A stretch of 64,000 bases of DNA from Lacunisphaera limnophila (GTDB lineage: Bacteria > Verrucomicrobiota > Verrucomicrobiia > Opitutales > Opitutaceae). The stretch is taken from the NCBI RefSeq assembly GCF_001746835.1, contig NZ_CP016094.1, positions 248,001 through 312,000 on the forward strand, written 5' to 3'. Position numbers and translations under genes: made by a program. The notes beneath the pieces were generated by a model that was given only the letters and a program-made list of their open reading frames with translations, did not search any database and had not been told where the DNA came from. Shown one piece after another: positions 28,744 to 38,176 of this stretch (position 1 is its first letter; every line of letters begins with the position of its first letter).

Positions 28744-29361
28744 CTAATCCTCCCCGAACTCCGGCGCCTTGATCGGCGCCAGTAGCCGGTCGAGTTCCGC
28801 CTGCGTCGGGTTGCGGATCGAGCGCACGGTGAGGACCGCCGGTCCCGCCGGCAGCGTCACCGGCGTCGGCTGGTTCGCCGCCAGCCCGAGCAGCGCCGCG
28901 GCCAGCGGCGAACGGTGCGGCAGGCACTCGATCCCCGTTTCCGGGTCGGTGGCCGTCTCCCCATGCGTCGCCAGCAGGAACGTGAACCGGTGCTTCTTCT
29001 TCGCCCCGACATCCTCCTTCTCGACCACGACCACGTGCCCGAGCTGCACCGTGTCCGTCGGCTTCGTCAGCCACGCCGCCGGGTCGACTTCGATGAAGGT
29101 GTTGCGGAGGTAGAACCGGTCGAGCTCGTCCATCTTGCGATCCACCATCCGGATCGCGTCCTTGGCGGCCTTGAACCCGAAATTCTCCCGCAGGTCCCCC
29201 TGGCTGTGCGCCTCGACCTTGTCCACCACCAGCTCCGCCCGCTTGGCCTTCAACGCCGCGAACTCCTCCGCCAGCACGCGGTTGAATCCCCGCCGCACGT
29301 AAATCGTGGCGGGCGCCGGCGGCGGCAGGCGGAAAATGTGTTTGCGACGCGGGGGTGCCAT
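28744..29361 (-). CDS. GreA/GreB-family transcript cleavage factor
   Basis: 205 aa. The N-terminal coiled coil carries the acidic-tip motif GDLRENFGFKAAKDA, with D56 and E59 placed like the catalytic acids of Gre factors. The C-terminal FKBP-like part (VDPAAW..KPTDTVQLGHVVVV, then LAAALLGLAANQPTPVTLP) is somewhat longer than in E. coli GreA. The N-terminus has a basic extension (MAPPRRKHIF). Gre factors enter the RNA polymerase secondary channel and stimulate cleavage of backtracked RNA. The gene is convergent with the thioredoxin-TonB gene. Confidence 0.8.
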   Translation of the reverse strand: MAPPRRKHIFRLPPPAPATIYVRRGFNRVLAEEFAALKAKRAELVVDKVEAHSQGDLRENFGFKAAKDAIRMVDRKMDELDRFYLRNTFIEVDPAAWLTKPTDTVQLGHVVVVEKEDVGAKKKHRFTFLLATHGETATDPETGIECLPHRSPLAAALLGLAANQPTPVTLPAGPAVLTVRSIRNPTQAELDRLLAPIKAPEFGED

Positions 29362-29460
29362 GCGCCCCTACGACAAAGCCCCCGCCCCTGCCGTCAACCC
29401 GCGAATCTCGTCCCTACCCCTCCCCTCGCTGCACCTGAGCCCCCCGGGCAAGGGCGGGGT

Positions 29461-29502
29461 TGATTGATCCTCGCAAATCACCCTGCGCGAAATCGACGAG
29501 CG
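29461..29502. repeat. Degenerate family A repeat
   Basis: GCAAATCACCCTGCGCGAAATCGACGAGCGC is a diverged version of the GCAAATCACCCTGAGC..GTCGAAGGGC element. A shorter piece, CATCACCCTGAGCCCCGTCG, is at 30784-30803. The rest of 29362-29669 shows no gene. Confidence 0.5.
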
Positions 29503-29669
29503 CAGGACCGCCGGACAACTCCACGCTTGCCGGCCCGAGCCGAATTTCCATCCTCCTCTCCGGGCCATCGCTGACTTCACCGTCGGCGGCGGCCTTTATT
29601 TTTGGCCCCGACCCTTCTGCCCAATCCCGCCGTCGCCGTCCGCTCCGTTCCCCGCGCCACCTCCCCTCT

Positions 29670-30170
29670 ATGTTCAAATCGACCCCCGACCCGACCCGCA
29701 GCCAGATCACCGCCAGCGCTTCCGCCGCCGGCGTTCCGAGCCAGAACCAACCCGATTCCGCCCTCCCGGCCGGTAACCTGCCGTTCGGCATTGCCGCCGG
29801 CCTCGTCGCCGCGCTGATCGGGGCCGGGCTCTGGGCGGCCATCACCGTCGCCACCGAATATCAGATCGGCTTCATGGCCGTCGGCGTGGGCTTCCTCGTG
29901 GGCTTCGCCGTTGGTCACTTCGGCGGCGGCCAGGCCACGGTGTATCGCGTCGTCGGCGCCACCCTGGCCCTCCTCGGCTGCGTCCTCGGCAATTTCTTCA
30001 CGCTGATCGGCTTTGCCAGCCAGCAGGAACAGGTCGGCTTCTTCGCCCTCCTCTCGCAGATCGACTACACGGCCATCCCCGGCGTCATGGCCAGCACCGC
30101 TTCGCCCATGGATTTCCTGTTTTACGCCATCGCCGTCTACGAAGGCTTCAAACTCAGCGTCAAAAGCTGA
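29670..30170 (+). CDS. Unknown membrane protein
   Basis: 166 aa from the ATG at 29670; the open frame upstream is repeat DNA. A polar N-terminus (FKSTPDPTRSQITASASAAG) is followed by hydrophobic segments at about 40-60 (FGIAAGLVAALIGAGLWAAI), 67-85, 93-115 and 148-160. The glycine-rich pattern and the VGFAVGHFGGG turn recur in small uncharacterised membrane proteins of environmental bacteria. No function is indicated. Confidence 0.7.
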   Translation: MFKSTPDPTRSQITASASAAGVPSQNQPDSALPAGNLPFGIAAGLVAALIGAGLWAAITVATEYQIGFMAVGVGFLVGFAVGHFGGGQATVYRVVGATLALLGCVLGNFFTLIGFASQQEQVGFFALLSQIDYTAIPGVMASTASPMDFLFYAIAVYEGFKLSVKS

Positions 30171-30328
30171 CCCCGTCCGCCACCGTCCACGCGTCCAACC
30201 CAGACGGGTATCCGTCTCCCTCCGTCGTCCGGCCGCGACCTGGCCCGGCCCAACACGCTGCGCGAAGACGCAGGACACCGGCTGCACCCGCGCGGCATCC
30301 ACGCCGTATCCCCGGGCGTAACTCCCCC

Positions 30329-30715
30329 ATGCCTTTCAAACTCCTCGCCTTCCTCTCCTACACCTTCGGCCTTATCGCTCACGCCGCGACGCCCGCCGCC
30401 CCCGCCCCGGCCGCTGCCGTCCTCCTCGGCACCTGGCAGGTCGATCTCCGCCCCACGCCCGACGCCCCGCCCTATTTCCAGGAACTCGTCATCACCGCCG
30501 TCGACGGCCAGACCTTCACCGGCACCTTCTACGGCGCCCCGCTCAGCGAGGGTCGCCTCAACACCGCCTGGGGCACGGTCCGGATCGCCTTCGCCACCGC
30601 CGACGGCTCCGGCCCCTACCACCACAGCGCCGTCCTCAAGGGCGATACCCTCGAAGGCCTGACCAACTCCACCGGCCGCGACTTCCTCGCCTACTGGTCC
30701 GCGAAAAAACCTTAA
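30329..30715 (+). CDS. Small secreted protein, unknown
   Basis: 128 aa with a signal peptide (PFKLLAFLSYTFGLIAHAA). The mature part LLGTWQVDLRPTPDAPPYFQ with GTF and TAWGTVRIAF strands looks like a small beta-barrel of lipocalin-like design (GTW at the start). No family was recognised with certainty. The region 30716-30818 after it has no gene. Confidence 0.65.
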   Translation: MPFKLLAFLSYTFGLIAHAATPAAPAPAAAVLLGTWQVDLRPTPDAPPYFQELVITAVDGQTFTGTFYGAPLSEGRLNTAWGTVRIAFATADGSGPYHHSAVLKGDTLEGLTNSTGRDFLAYWSAKKP

Positions 30716-30818
30716 CCGCCGGTCGGGCCGCCCAAAGCGAAGAAGAGCTGACCTCACGCTGCCGGTTTCAAATCGGCCGTGCCCATCACCCTGAGCCCCG
30801 TCGCAGTCGTACCACGCC

Positions 30819-31556
30819 TCAGCTCACCAGCCGCAAAAAGCGGCGGATATCCGGCGGGATCGCCTTCGGCAGGTTCGACGCCGCGAGGGAAAATTCCCAG
30901 CGCGCCTCCGCCTCCTGCGCCGCCGTGAGCGGTCCGCCCGCCTTGCGTTCCTCCGTCGGGGCCGCCCGAAAACCCACCGCGGCCTTGTTCTTCAACATGT
31001 CGGCCCCCGCCATCGACAGCGCCGCCCCGTAGCGCGCCATCGTGTAGTCGAAGCCGACCAGCGTCCGCTCCGGCTTGTTGTCCCGCCACACCACCAGCTT
31101 CGTGAACCCCGGGCCGCGGTATTCCTCGCGGTACCGGTCCGGCACGTCGCTGTCGGTCGGGCCGCCCTTCAGCGTCGAGCTGGCCACGATCGCCTTGTAA
31201 AAGTTCAGATACACCGGATCCGGTCCCGAGAAAAAATCGAATTTCACGCCGCACACCGAGTACCGCGAGGAACACACGTAATGCGCCAGGCTGCCCCGCA
31301 ACGGCACTTTCACACCGCCGTGCGACAGGGTCAGCGTGCAGCTGTCCCCCACATACGCCACCGCCAGGAGGCTGATCTGGATGTGCGCCCCCCCGGACGA
31401 CAGGTCGACGAGGGTGCCCGACCAATCCTTGCCCGACGAGGCGGCATCGGAACTCCGCACCATGATCGAGGCACGCAAGCGACAGTCGTCGCTCACCTCA
31501 TAACGCACCTGCTTGCGTTGGGATTCCTTGGTCTTGGTCTCGTTCGTACTCATCAA
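30819..31556 (-). CDS. PilZ-domain protein
   Basis: 245 aa. Both c-di-GMP contact motifs of PilZ are present: RKQVR (R14-R18, RxxxR) and DLSSGG (51-56, D/NxSxxG), followed by beta strands through about 110 (VCGVKFDFF). The C-terminal 130 residues (FTKLVVWRDNKPERTLVGFD onward) form a separate uncharacterised domain. It is likely a cytoplasmic receptor for cyclic di-GMP, with output through the C-terminal part. It is divergent from the flavin monooxygenase gene. Confidence 0.8.
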   Translation of the reverse strand: MMSTNETKTKESQRKQVRYEVSDDCRLRASIMVRSSDAASSGKDWSGTLVDLSSGGAHIQISLLAVAYVGDSCTLTLSHGGVKVPLRGSLAHYVCSSRYSVCGVKFDFFSGPDPVYLNFYKAIVASSTLKGGPTDSDVPDRYREEYRGPGFTKLVVWRDNKPERTLVGFDYTMARYGAALSMAGADMLKNKAAVGFRAAPTEERKAGGPLTAAQEAEARWEFSLAASNLPKAIPPDIRRFLRLVS

Positions 31557-31671
31557 CCAGGGAGCTTATGACCCTTTCTGCCGAAAGCACAACCGATGAC
31601 TCGCAAAATCCTTGCCCCGTCCCCGGACGCGCCGCCATTGGCATTCGCCGCCTTTCTGGCCATCCTGCCGC

Positions 31672-32661
31672 ATGGTTCCGTTTTCCGTCCTCGATCTTTC
31701 CAACATTGTCCAAGGCGGCACCGTGGCCGACGCCTTGGACCGCTCCCGCGAGCTCGCCCGCCACGCCGAGCAACTGGGCTACCGCCGCTTCTGGCTGGCC
31801 GAACACCATAACATGCCCGGCATCGCCAGCGCCGCCACCGCGCTCGTGATCGCCCACGTCGCGGCCGGCACCTCCACCATCCGCGTCGGCTCCGGCGGCA
31901 TCATGCTGCCCAACCACTCGCCCCTGGTCATCGCCGAGCAATTCGGCACCCTCGCCGCCCTCTACCCCGGCCGCATCGATCTCGGCCTCGGCCGCGCTCC
32001 CGGCACCGACCAGCCGACCGCCCGCGCCCTGCGCCGCGGCGGGGCCAACGCCGCCGACACCTTCCCGCAGGACGTGCAGGAACTGCAGGCCTACTTCCAC
32101 CCCACCGTCCCCGGCCAGGTCGTGCAAGCCGTGCCCGGCGCCGGCTCGGACGTGCCGATCTGGATCCTCGGCTCGAGTCTCTTCGGCGCCCAGCTCGCCG
32201 CAGCGTTCGGCCTGCCCTTTGCCTTCGCCTCCCACTTCGCCCCGGACCACCTGGAGCAGGCCCTTGCGATCTACCGCCACGACTTCCAGCCCTCGGCCAC
32301 CCTGGCCCAACCCTACGCCATGGCCGCGATCGGCGTCATCGCCGCCGACACCGATGCCGCCGCCCGGCGCCTCGCCACCTCGCTCCAGCAGAGCTTCGTC
32401 CTGCTCCGCCGGGGCACCCCGGGCCTGCTGCCGCCCCCGGTGGACAACATGGACGGCTACTGGACCCCGCCCGAGCAGGCCGGCGTCGAACACGCGTTCC
32501 GCGAGGCCGTCGTCGGCTCCCCCGAAACCGTGCAGCGCGGCCTCGAGGCCTTCCTCCGCCGCACCCGCGTGGACGAACTCATGGTCACCGCCGCCATCCA
32601 CGACCACACCGCCCGCCTGCGCTCCTTCGAACTCGTGGCCCAGATCCGCGACCGCCTTTGA
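31672..32661 (+). CDS. Luciferase-like flavin-dependent monooxygenase
   Basis: 329 aa from the ATG at 31672. The start [15 protein letters not shown] and [20 protein letters not shown] are the hallmark of the YhbW/LLM single-subunit subgroup. [20 protein letters not shown] and [14 protein letters not shown] line the flavin site. It is a cytoplasmic TIM barrel using reduced FMN and oxygen. The substrate is unknown. It is monocistronic. Confidence 0.88.
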   Translation: MVPFSVLDLSNIVQGGTVADALDRSRELARHAEQLGYRRFWLAEHHNMPGIASAATALVIAHVAAGTSTIRVGSGGIMLPNHSPLVIAEQFGTLAALYPGRIDLGLGRAPGTDQPTARALRRGGANAADTFPQDVQELQAYFHPTVPGQVVQAVPGAGSDVPIWILGSSLFGAQLAAAFGLPFAFASHFAPDHLEQALAIYRHDFQPSATLAQPYAMAAIGVIAADTDAAARRLATSLQQSFVLLRRGTPGLLPPPVDNMDGYWTPPEQAGVEHAFREAVVGSPETVQRGLEAFLRRTRVDELMVTAAIHDHTARLRSFELVAQIRDRL

Positions 32662-32794
32662 TCACTCAGTCGAGACCGAGCCGATGCACCAAGGTGGCAC
32701 CTGCGCTTTTATTGTCGTCTCTTCGCGTGGTTCGCAGGCCACCGCCCGGCTGATTCACCATCGGCCGTAATTTCAAATCTGAGATCTCAAATCC

Positions 32795-33223
32795 TCACGC
32801 CCCCAGCGTCGCCGTCAGCGAGATCTTCGCATTGAGCAGCCGCGAAATCGGGCACCCGGCCTTCGCCTTCGCCGCGACTTCGTCGAACTTCGCCTGGTCG
32901 ATTCCCGGGATCACCGCGTGCATCACCAGGTGCGAGGCCGTGACCGTCCAGCCCGCCGGCGGCACCTGGTCGAGGCTGACCTCGGCGGTGACCTCGATCT
33001 TGTCCGGCGTGAAACCCGCCTCGCCCAGCATGGCGGAGAACGCCATCGCGAAACACCCCGCGTGCGCCGCGGCGATCAGTTCCTCGGGATTGGTGCCGGC
33101 GCCCGATTCAAAGCGGGAGCCGAAGGAGTATTCCGTGTGCTTGAGCGCACCGCCCGGGGCGGTGAGCGAGCCTTTGCCGGCCTTGAGTGAACCTTGCCAG
33201 ATCGCGGAGGCGGAACGTTTCAT
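32795..33223 (-). CDS. OsmC-family peroxiredoxin
   Basis: 142 aa, usual length. The reactive cysteines are C57 (HAGCFAM) and C124 (KAGCPISRLL), with R37 and E48 (NPEELIAAAHAGC) completing the site. OsmC proteins reduce organic hydroperoxides as cytoplasmic dimers. The gene is convergent with the luciferase-like gene. The GTNPEELIAA motif makes this assignment firm. Confidence 0.92.
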   Translation of the reverse strand: MKRSASAIWQGSLKAGKGSLTAPGGALKHTEYSFGSRFESGAGTNPEELIAAAHAGCFAMAFSAMLGEAGFTPDKIEVTAEVSLDQVPPAGWTVTASHLVMHAVIPGIDQAKFDEVAAKAKAGCPISRLLNAKISLTATLGA

Positions 33224-33420
33224 GATGCGTGGATTTTGAGTTTACTACGGCCGGCCCCGACATGGCGCCTGCCGTCCCGCACCCTACCTCGTTCCTTCCC
33301 CGCTGCAACCGGGCCCCGCCACTTGTAACCTGATCGTTTATCGGTGAGCCCCGCGCCGTCCGTCAGCCGCCCCCCGATGCGAGTCTTGCGCCGACCGCTC
33401 CTATCCGCCTCGGTGGTGGC

Positions 33421-34929
33421 ATGCCCCACCGCCCCCTCCCCATCCTGGTTTGCGCGCTGCTTTCGCTCCTGCCGGTGGCCGGCCAGTCCGCCGCTACCCC
33501 GGCGGCCTCCGGTCCGACCCGCCTGATCAATCCGCTCCCGCTGCCCAACTACCCCGTCGGCCGCCTCTCGCGCGATGTCACCAAGGGCGAACCCCTCACC
33601 CAACAGGGGCTCTGGCTGGTGGACCGCGCCGAACAATACCGCGAACTCGCCGACCCGACCGGCCTCTGGCACGAGGGCAAATGGTACCTCTACCCCTCCG
33701 TCGACATGGCCTGGGTCAGCGCCGACGAGGGCCGCACCTGGCAACACCACCCGCTCAACCTGCGCGACATCGGCTACGCGCCCACCATCGTTCACCACCG
33801 CGGCCGCTTCCTCCTCATGTCCTCGGGCGAGATCTATGCCAGCGACTCACCGCTCGGTCCCTTCGCCTCGATCGGCCGGATGGAGCTGCCTGCCGTGCCC
33901 GGTCTGCCCACGCACATTGATCCCATGCTGTTCTCCGATGATGACGGCCGCCTGTTCTACTACTGGGGCTGCACGCCGAATTCCGGCATCTGGGGCGTCG
34001 AGCTCGACGCCGCCGACCCGACCCGCGTGATCAGCCCGCCAAAGGAACTGATCCCGTTCCTCCCCGACACCTATAAGTGGGAGCGCGTCGGGAGCCACAA
34101 CCAGAACCCGAAGACGGGCTGGATGGAGGGCGCATGGATGGTGAAGCACGACGGCCAATACATTCTCACCTACTCCGCGGGCGGCACCCAATACCGCACC
34201 TACACCATGGGCGCCTACCGGAGCGCCTCCCCGCTCGGGCCGTTCGTGCCCCAGCAGCGCAACCCCATCTTCCGCACCACCGAGGGCCTCGTGACCGGCA
34301 CCGCCCACGGCTCCATCCTTCGCGGACCGCAGGGTCGCCACTGGGTGTTCTACACCGTCTTCGCCTGCGTCGTGCACGGTTTCGAGCGCCGCGTCGGCCT
34401 CGACCTCGTCGAGTTCGACGCGAACGGCGACATCTACGTGCCGCAGGCCACCGTCACGCCGCAGGCCCTGCCCGGTGGCGGCCCCGCCGTGGCGTGGGAA
34501 GTCCTCAACGAAAGCGAGCCGACACTCGGCAGCTCCAGCGCGGTCAACTCCTCCGGCCGCTTCGCCGCCGACAACGCCATGACCACCTGGTGGCTCCCCG
34601 CCGCCGCTGACGCCGCGCCGCAGCTCACCACCTACTTCTCCGGCCGCGCCACCATCCACGCCGCCCGCGTGATCTGGCGCGATGTCGGACTCGACACCAA
34701 GGCCGGCGTGCAGCCCGGCCCCTTCCGCTACCGCATCGAGGCCGAGACCGCTCCCGGCGTCTGGACCCCGATCATCGACCGCACGGCCAGCACCGAGGAT
34801 TTCCTGATCGACTACCGCGAGTGCCCGCCGACCCTGGCGCTCCGCGCGCGTCTGGTCATTACGGGCCACCCCGCCGGCATCCAGCCCGCCGTGGCCGAGT
34901 TCACCGTCTTCGGCGTCCCCGAACGCTGA
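33421..34929 (+). CDS. Secreted GH43-like five-bladed propeller protein
   Basis: 502 aa with a signal peptide (LPILVCALLSLLPVAGQSA). Repeats such as WHEGKWYLYPS, GRFLLMSSGEIYAS, DGRLFYYWGCT and DGQYILTYSAGGTQY are the blade pattern of GH43/GH117-type glycoside hydrolases. DPTGLWHEGKWYL and HIDPMLFSDDDG could supply acidic catalytic residues and EGAWMVKHDGQYILTYS the general acid. The last about 140 residues form a beta-sandwich like an F5/8-type carbohydrate-binding domain. It probably trims side chains of plant or algal glycans. The exact family and bond are not certain. Confidence 0.78.
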   Translation: MPHRPLPILVCALLSLLPVAGQSAATPAASGPTRLINPLPLPNYPVGRLSRDVTKGEPLTQQGLWLVDRAEQYRELADPTGLWHEGKWYLYPSVDMAWVSADEGRTWQHHPLNLRDIGYAPTIVHHRGRFLLMSSGEIYASDSPLGPFASIGRMELPAVPGLPTHIDPMLFSDDDGRLFYYWGCTPNSGIWGVELDAADPTRVISPPKELIPFLPDTYKWERVGSHNQNPKTGWMEGAWMVKHDGQYILTYSAGGTQYRTYTMGAYRSASPLGPFVPQQRNPIFRTTEGLVTGTAHGSILRGPQGRHWVFYTVFACVVHGFERRVGLDLVEFDANGDIYVPQATVTPQALPGGGPAVAWEVLNESEPTLGSSSAVNSSGRFAADNAMTTWWLPAAADAAPQLTTYFSGRATIHAARVIWRDVGLDTKAGVQPGPFRYRIEAETAPGVWTPIIDRTASTEDFLIDYRECPPTLALRARLVITGHPAGIQPAVAEFTVFGVPER

Positions 34930-34948
34930 TCGACGTTACCCCTCTCCG

Positions 34949-34972
34949 GTGGGCAGCCCGCTCGCGGGCGCG
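34949..34972. repeat. GGGCAGCCCGCTCGCGGGCGC hairpin repeat (family E)
   Basis: GCCCGC and GCGGGC pair around TC. The same element is at 3221, 3338 and, diverged, at 47116. It lies between the convergent ends of the GH43-like and zinc-ribbon genes. Confidence 0.6.
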
Positions 34973-34990
34973 CTGCCCTCGCGTCCGGAT

Positions 34991-35221
34991 TCAGCGCAAG
35001 GCGTCCGCCCGCACCCCGCCCCCGGCCTGCGGTTCTTGCGCGAACCACTCGATGCGGCTGCAATGCTGACAGGTCAGCGCCGTGGCCCCCTTGTTCAGCC
35101 AGTCGAAATTGAAGAACGTGGCGCCGCGGGTGTTCAACAGGACCTTGCGGCTTTCGAACTCGGTCTGGCCGCAGTGCGCACAGTGCACCTGCTTGCCGGC
35201 TATCTGATAGGAAGTACTCAT
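34991..35221 (-). CDS. Small zinc-ribbon protein
   Basis: 76 aa from the ATG at 35221. Two CxxC pairs (CAHC at about 14-17 and CQHC at about 51-54) form a zinc ribbon. Between them lies LNTRGATFFNFDWLNKGATA, a pattern found in small DNA- or protein-binding ribbons of many phyla. Nothing indicates the target. Confidence 0.75.
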   Translation of the reverse strand: MSTSYQIAGKQVHCAHCGQTEFESRKVLLNTRGATFFNFDWLNKGATALTCQHCSRIEWFAQEPQAGGGVRADALR

Positions 35222-35629
35222 GGGAGGACCGCGTTTATAACACGCCCCCCGGCCGCGGGCCATTACAGAGGCCCACGCGCTTTCCTCCGTCGTTCGCCGG
35301 GCACCGGACCAACCTGCCGGCGCGCTGGATTCAACCCCCGCGCTCCCTTTCCCTCCGCCACCCTTCAGATTTTAATTCAGCCCGCCCGCGCTTGTGACGA
35401 AATACAGCTTATCCGCCGGTTCCTTCAGAACATCATCCCCAGGCATACTATCCTAATACATGCCTCTGCCGTCCCAAACCAGTAGTCCCACTCCCCCGGG
35501 AGATTAAAAGGTGACGAATGCGACGGCTAGGGCTTGGCCACCGAATTGGTCAACCAGTCCGAAGAAACCGGCGGACCCCTTTCCGCCCCCCGCGCACCGC
35601 CCCCATGGGCCGGATGCGCTCCCCGCCCC
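35222..35629. other. Intergenic region without a gene
   Basis: About 400 bases with no supported gene or RNA. A locally A/T-rich part (about 35366-35515) precedes the 3' end of the aldo/keto reductase. I saw no repeat copy here. Confidence 0.5.
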
Positions 35630-36538
35630 TCACGGAATGCCGTGACCGCGGGCCGCGACCCACAGCGCAAACCAGTCCTCGCGGCTCAGCTCGATCGCTG
35701 CGGCCTTCGCCGCGCTCTCGATCCGTTCCACCTTGTTCGTGCCGATCACCGGGAGCGGCCGGCTGGGATGAGCGAGGATCCAGGCATACGCGAGTTGCTC
35801 GAGCGTCGCGCCGTCATATTTGTCCGCCAGCGCGGCGGCCGCGCGGCCCAGGCGCACCGCCGCCTCGTTGCCGGGGGAGAAAAGCCGGCCGCCCGCGAGC
35901 GGGCTCCAGGCCATGGGCCGGACACCCAGCTGCTGGCACTGGTCGAAGGTCCCATCGTGAATCGGATCCATGTGCAGCAGGTGGAACTCCAGCTGGTTCG
36001 TCACCAGCGGCTGCTCCAGCCGGCTGTTCAGCGCGGCAAATTGCGCGGCGCTGTAGTTCGACACGCCCACGCTGCGCGTCAGGCCGGTGCGCCGGAGTTC
36101 GGTAAGGCCTTGCGCCGTGTCATCGATACCCGTCAGCCAGTCCGGCCGGTGCACGAGAAACAAATCCACCCGGTCGGTGCCGAGCAGCCGCAGCGAGGTC
36201 TCCAGGCTCTGCTTCAACCGGGCCCCGCTCGCGTCGTAGCAGGCCACGGTGCGGGTGGGATCGCCGGCATGCGGGATGTAGATGCCGGCCTTGGTCACCA
36301 GTTCCAACCGGTCCCGCAGGCCCGGCGTCAGCGCCAGGGCGCGCCCCAGCAATTCTTCCACGCGGTACAGGCCGTAGATCTCGGCCGTGTCGATCGTGGT
36401 AATCCCTAGCTCAAGGCAACGCTGGAGCCGGCGGTTGATATCCTGCGCCGACGCGCCGTCATCCAGCAGGCGCCAGGTGCCGTACACGAGGCGGGAAAAT
36501 TCAGGTCCGGAGGGTGCGATTGGCAGTCGGGGCATCAT
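35630..36538 (-). CDS. Aldo/keto reductase
   Basis: 302 aa TIM barrel using NADPH. The catalytic tetrad is complete: D50 and Y55 (DTAEIYG), K83 (LVTKAG) and H130 (LVHRPD). The C-terminal cofactor loop is VIGTNKVERIESAAKA. The pattern is close to the YdhF-type subgroup. It acts on aldehydes or ketones in the cytoplasm. It stands alone on the minus strand. Confidence 0.92.
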   Translation of the reverse strand: MMPRLPIAPSGPEFSRLVYGTWRLLDDGASAQDINRRLQRCLELGITTIDTAEIYGLYRVEELLGRALALTPGLRDRLELVTKAGIYIPHAGDPTRTVACYDASGARLKQSLETSLRLLGTDRVDLFLVHRPDWLTGIDDTAQGLTELRRTGLTRSVGVSNYSAAQFAALNSRLEQPLVTNQLEFHLLHMDPIHDGTFDQCQQLGVRPMAWSPLAGGRLFSPGNEAAVRLGRAAAALADKYDGATLEQLAYAWILAHPSRPLPVIGTNKVERIESAAKAAAIELSREDWFALWVAARGHGIP

Positions 36539-36744
36539 GGCAGAAATTCAGACGGGGTTGGGGAGGGAAGGTCGGGTGGCTGGGGCTCAAAAAGACGGCG
36601 ACTCACGCGGCTGGTGGCGCAGGTTGCCGCCGTAAGAAACGTGACTTTGCCGGGCCGCCCCGCGCTAGGACAAGGGGATTCGCTTGAGATCCGGCCGGCT
36701 CGGATTGTGATTCTTTCCCCACGCCAGCGCCATCCCGCCCCCCG

Positions 36745-37058
36745 GTGCCCGACTCCGTCATCGCCAAGCGCGTCGACACCTGCCCTCGTGGGGCATCGAC
36801 CTCCACCCCGACCTCCCCGCCTGCGCCGGCTGCGGCCGCTGCTGCCACCTCGTGGTCGAGCTGCGGCCCGGCGATGTGGTCCCCGAACAGCTCGTCGCCG
36901 AGCACGCGGGCGTGCGCTGCATGGACCAGCGCGGCAACGGCGCCTGCGTCGCCCTCGATCCGGTCACGCTGCTCTGCACGATCTACGAGACGCGGCCGCA
37001 AACCTGCCGCGACTTCCATCGCGGCGAAACGCTTTGCCGCCGGATCCTCGGCCGCTAG
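36745..37058 (+). pseudogene. YkgJ-type cysteine-cluster protein, frameshifted
   Basis: Frame 3 from about 36783 to 37058 reads SWGIDLHPDLPACAGCGRCC and later CMDQRGNGACVAL, LLCTIYETRPQTCRDF and CRRILGR. These are the conserved cysteines of the YkgJ (UPF0153) family, thought to bind zinc or iron-sulfur. That frame has no usable start codon. Frame 1 has a GTG at 36745 giving PDSVIAKRVDTCP, which joins perfectly if one C is added to the CCC run at 36783-36785. The gene therefore lacks one base, by sequencing error or by mutation. It ends 16 bases before the DUF1080 gene. Confidence 0.6.
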
Positions 37059-37074
37059 GCTGGCTGCACCCCTC

Positions 37075-37770
37075 ATGAAACCGATCGCCTCCGCCGCCTG
37101 CGCGGCCCTCGTGTTGTTCGCCGGAGCCGCGCTGCCGGCCGCCGACACCCTCCCGCTCTTCAACGGCCGGGACCTCTCCGGCTGGCACATCGACGTCCCG
37201 GCCATGGACAAGGACCCCGCGACCCCGAGCCCGTTCCTCGTGCGCGACGGCCACCTCGTCAGCCTCGCGAAACCCGGCGGACACATCATCACCGACGCCA
37301 CCCACGCCAACTACCGGCTCACGGTGGAATACCGATTTGCCGGCGTGCCCGGCAATTGCGGGGTCCTCGTGCACGTCTCGACCCCGCGCGCCCTCTACGG
37401 CATGTTCCCCCGTTCCATCGAGGCCCAGCTCATGCATGAAAATGCAGGCGACTTCTGGTGCATCGCCCTGGACATCACCACGCCCGACATGGAGACCCGC
37501 CGTGGCCCGAAGGCAGACTGGGGCGTCGACGGCAAGAAGCTCCGGCGCATCCGCAACCTGACCGATAATTCCGAAAAGCCCCCGGGCGAATGGAACACCC
37601 TCGTGATCGAGTGCCTCGCGGATCAGGTCAAGGTCTGGGTCAATGGTGACCTTGTGAACCACGGTTACGCCTGCCAGGCCACCAGCGGTCAAATCGCCCT
37701 CCAGGCCGAGGGCTCCGAGGTCGAGTTCCGCCGGGTCGACCTCACGCCGATCACCACCCTGACCGACTGA
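37075..37770 (+). CDS. DUF1080-family secreted protein (3-keto-disaccharide hydrolase-like)
   Basis: 231 aa from the ATG at 37075 with signal peptide KPIASAACAALVLFAGAALPA. The family signature is clear: LFNGRDLSGW, FLVRDGHLVS, YRLTVEYRF, NCGVLVHV, MFPRSIEAQLM, PPGEWNTLVIECLADQVKVWVNG and GQIALQAEGSEVEFRRVDL. The jelly-roll fold is that of LamG-like proteins, and members can hydrolyse 3-keto-glycosides. These genes are very frequent in Planctomycetes and Verrucomicrobia. Confidence 0.88.
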   Translation: MKPIASAACAALVLFAGAALPAADTLPLFNGRDLSGWHIDVPAMDKDPATPSPFLVRDGHLVSLAKPGGHIITDATHANYRLTVEYRFAGVPGNCGVLVHVSTPRALYGMFPRSIEAQLMHENAGDFWCIALDITTPDMETRRGPKADWGVDGKKLRRIRNLTDNSEKPPGEWNTLVIECLADQVKVWVNGDLVNHGYACQATSGQIALQAEGSEVEFRRVDLTPITTLTD

Positions 37771-37878
37771 GGTCGTTTCCTGATTTCTGGCGCCACGGCG
37801 AAACCGCCATGCTGCGCCGCCATCACGCTGGGTGGGAATTTCCCCGCACCACCGTCCGCCCACGCTGTCCTTCTTGGG

Positions 37879-38142
37879 ATGCCACCCGAACTTCCCCTCC
37901 TCTATATCAAGACCGGCTGCCCCTGGTGCAGCGAGGTCAGCGGCTTCCTCGCCGAACACGGCATCGGTTTCCGCGAGCTCAACGTTTCGGACGACGCGGC
38001 CGCCTTCAACGCCATGGAACACGTTTCCGGCCAGTCCAAGGCCCCGGTGCTCGACTGGCACGGCCGGGTCCTGGCCGACTTTGGGGTCGAGGAACTGAAA
38101 CCTTTCCTCCACGCCCAAAACGTCTCGTTCGAGGACAGCTGA
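37879..38142 (+). CDS. Glutaredoxin-like protein
   Basis: 87 aa. The redox site is CPWC (C14, C17) in YIKTGCPWC, and SKAPVLDWHGRVLADF gives the cis-Pro region. It is a small cytoplasmic thiol-disulfide oxidoreductase and a possible electron donor to ribonucleotide reductase, though the genes are not linked. It precedes the thioesterase by 34 bases. Confidence 0.85.
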   Translation: MPPELPLLYIKTGCPWCSEVSGFLAEHGIGFRELNVSDDAAAFNAMEHVSGQSKAPVLDWHGRVLADFGVEELKPFLHAQNVSFEDS

Positions 38143-38176
38143 TCCCGCCCGCGCGCGCTTTGACACGCCCCGCGGC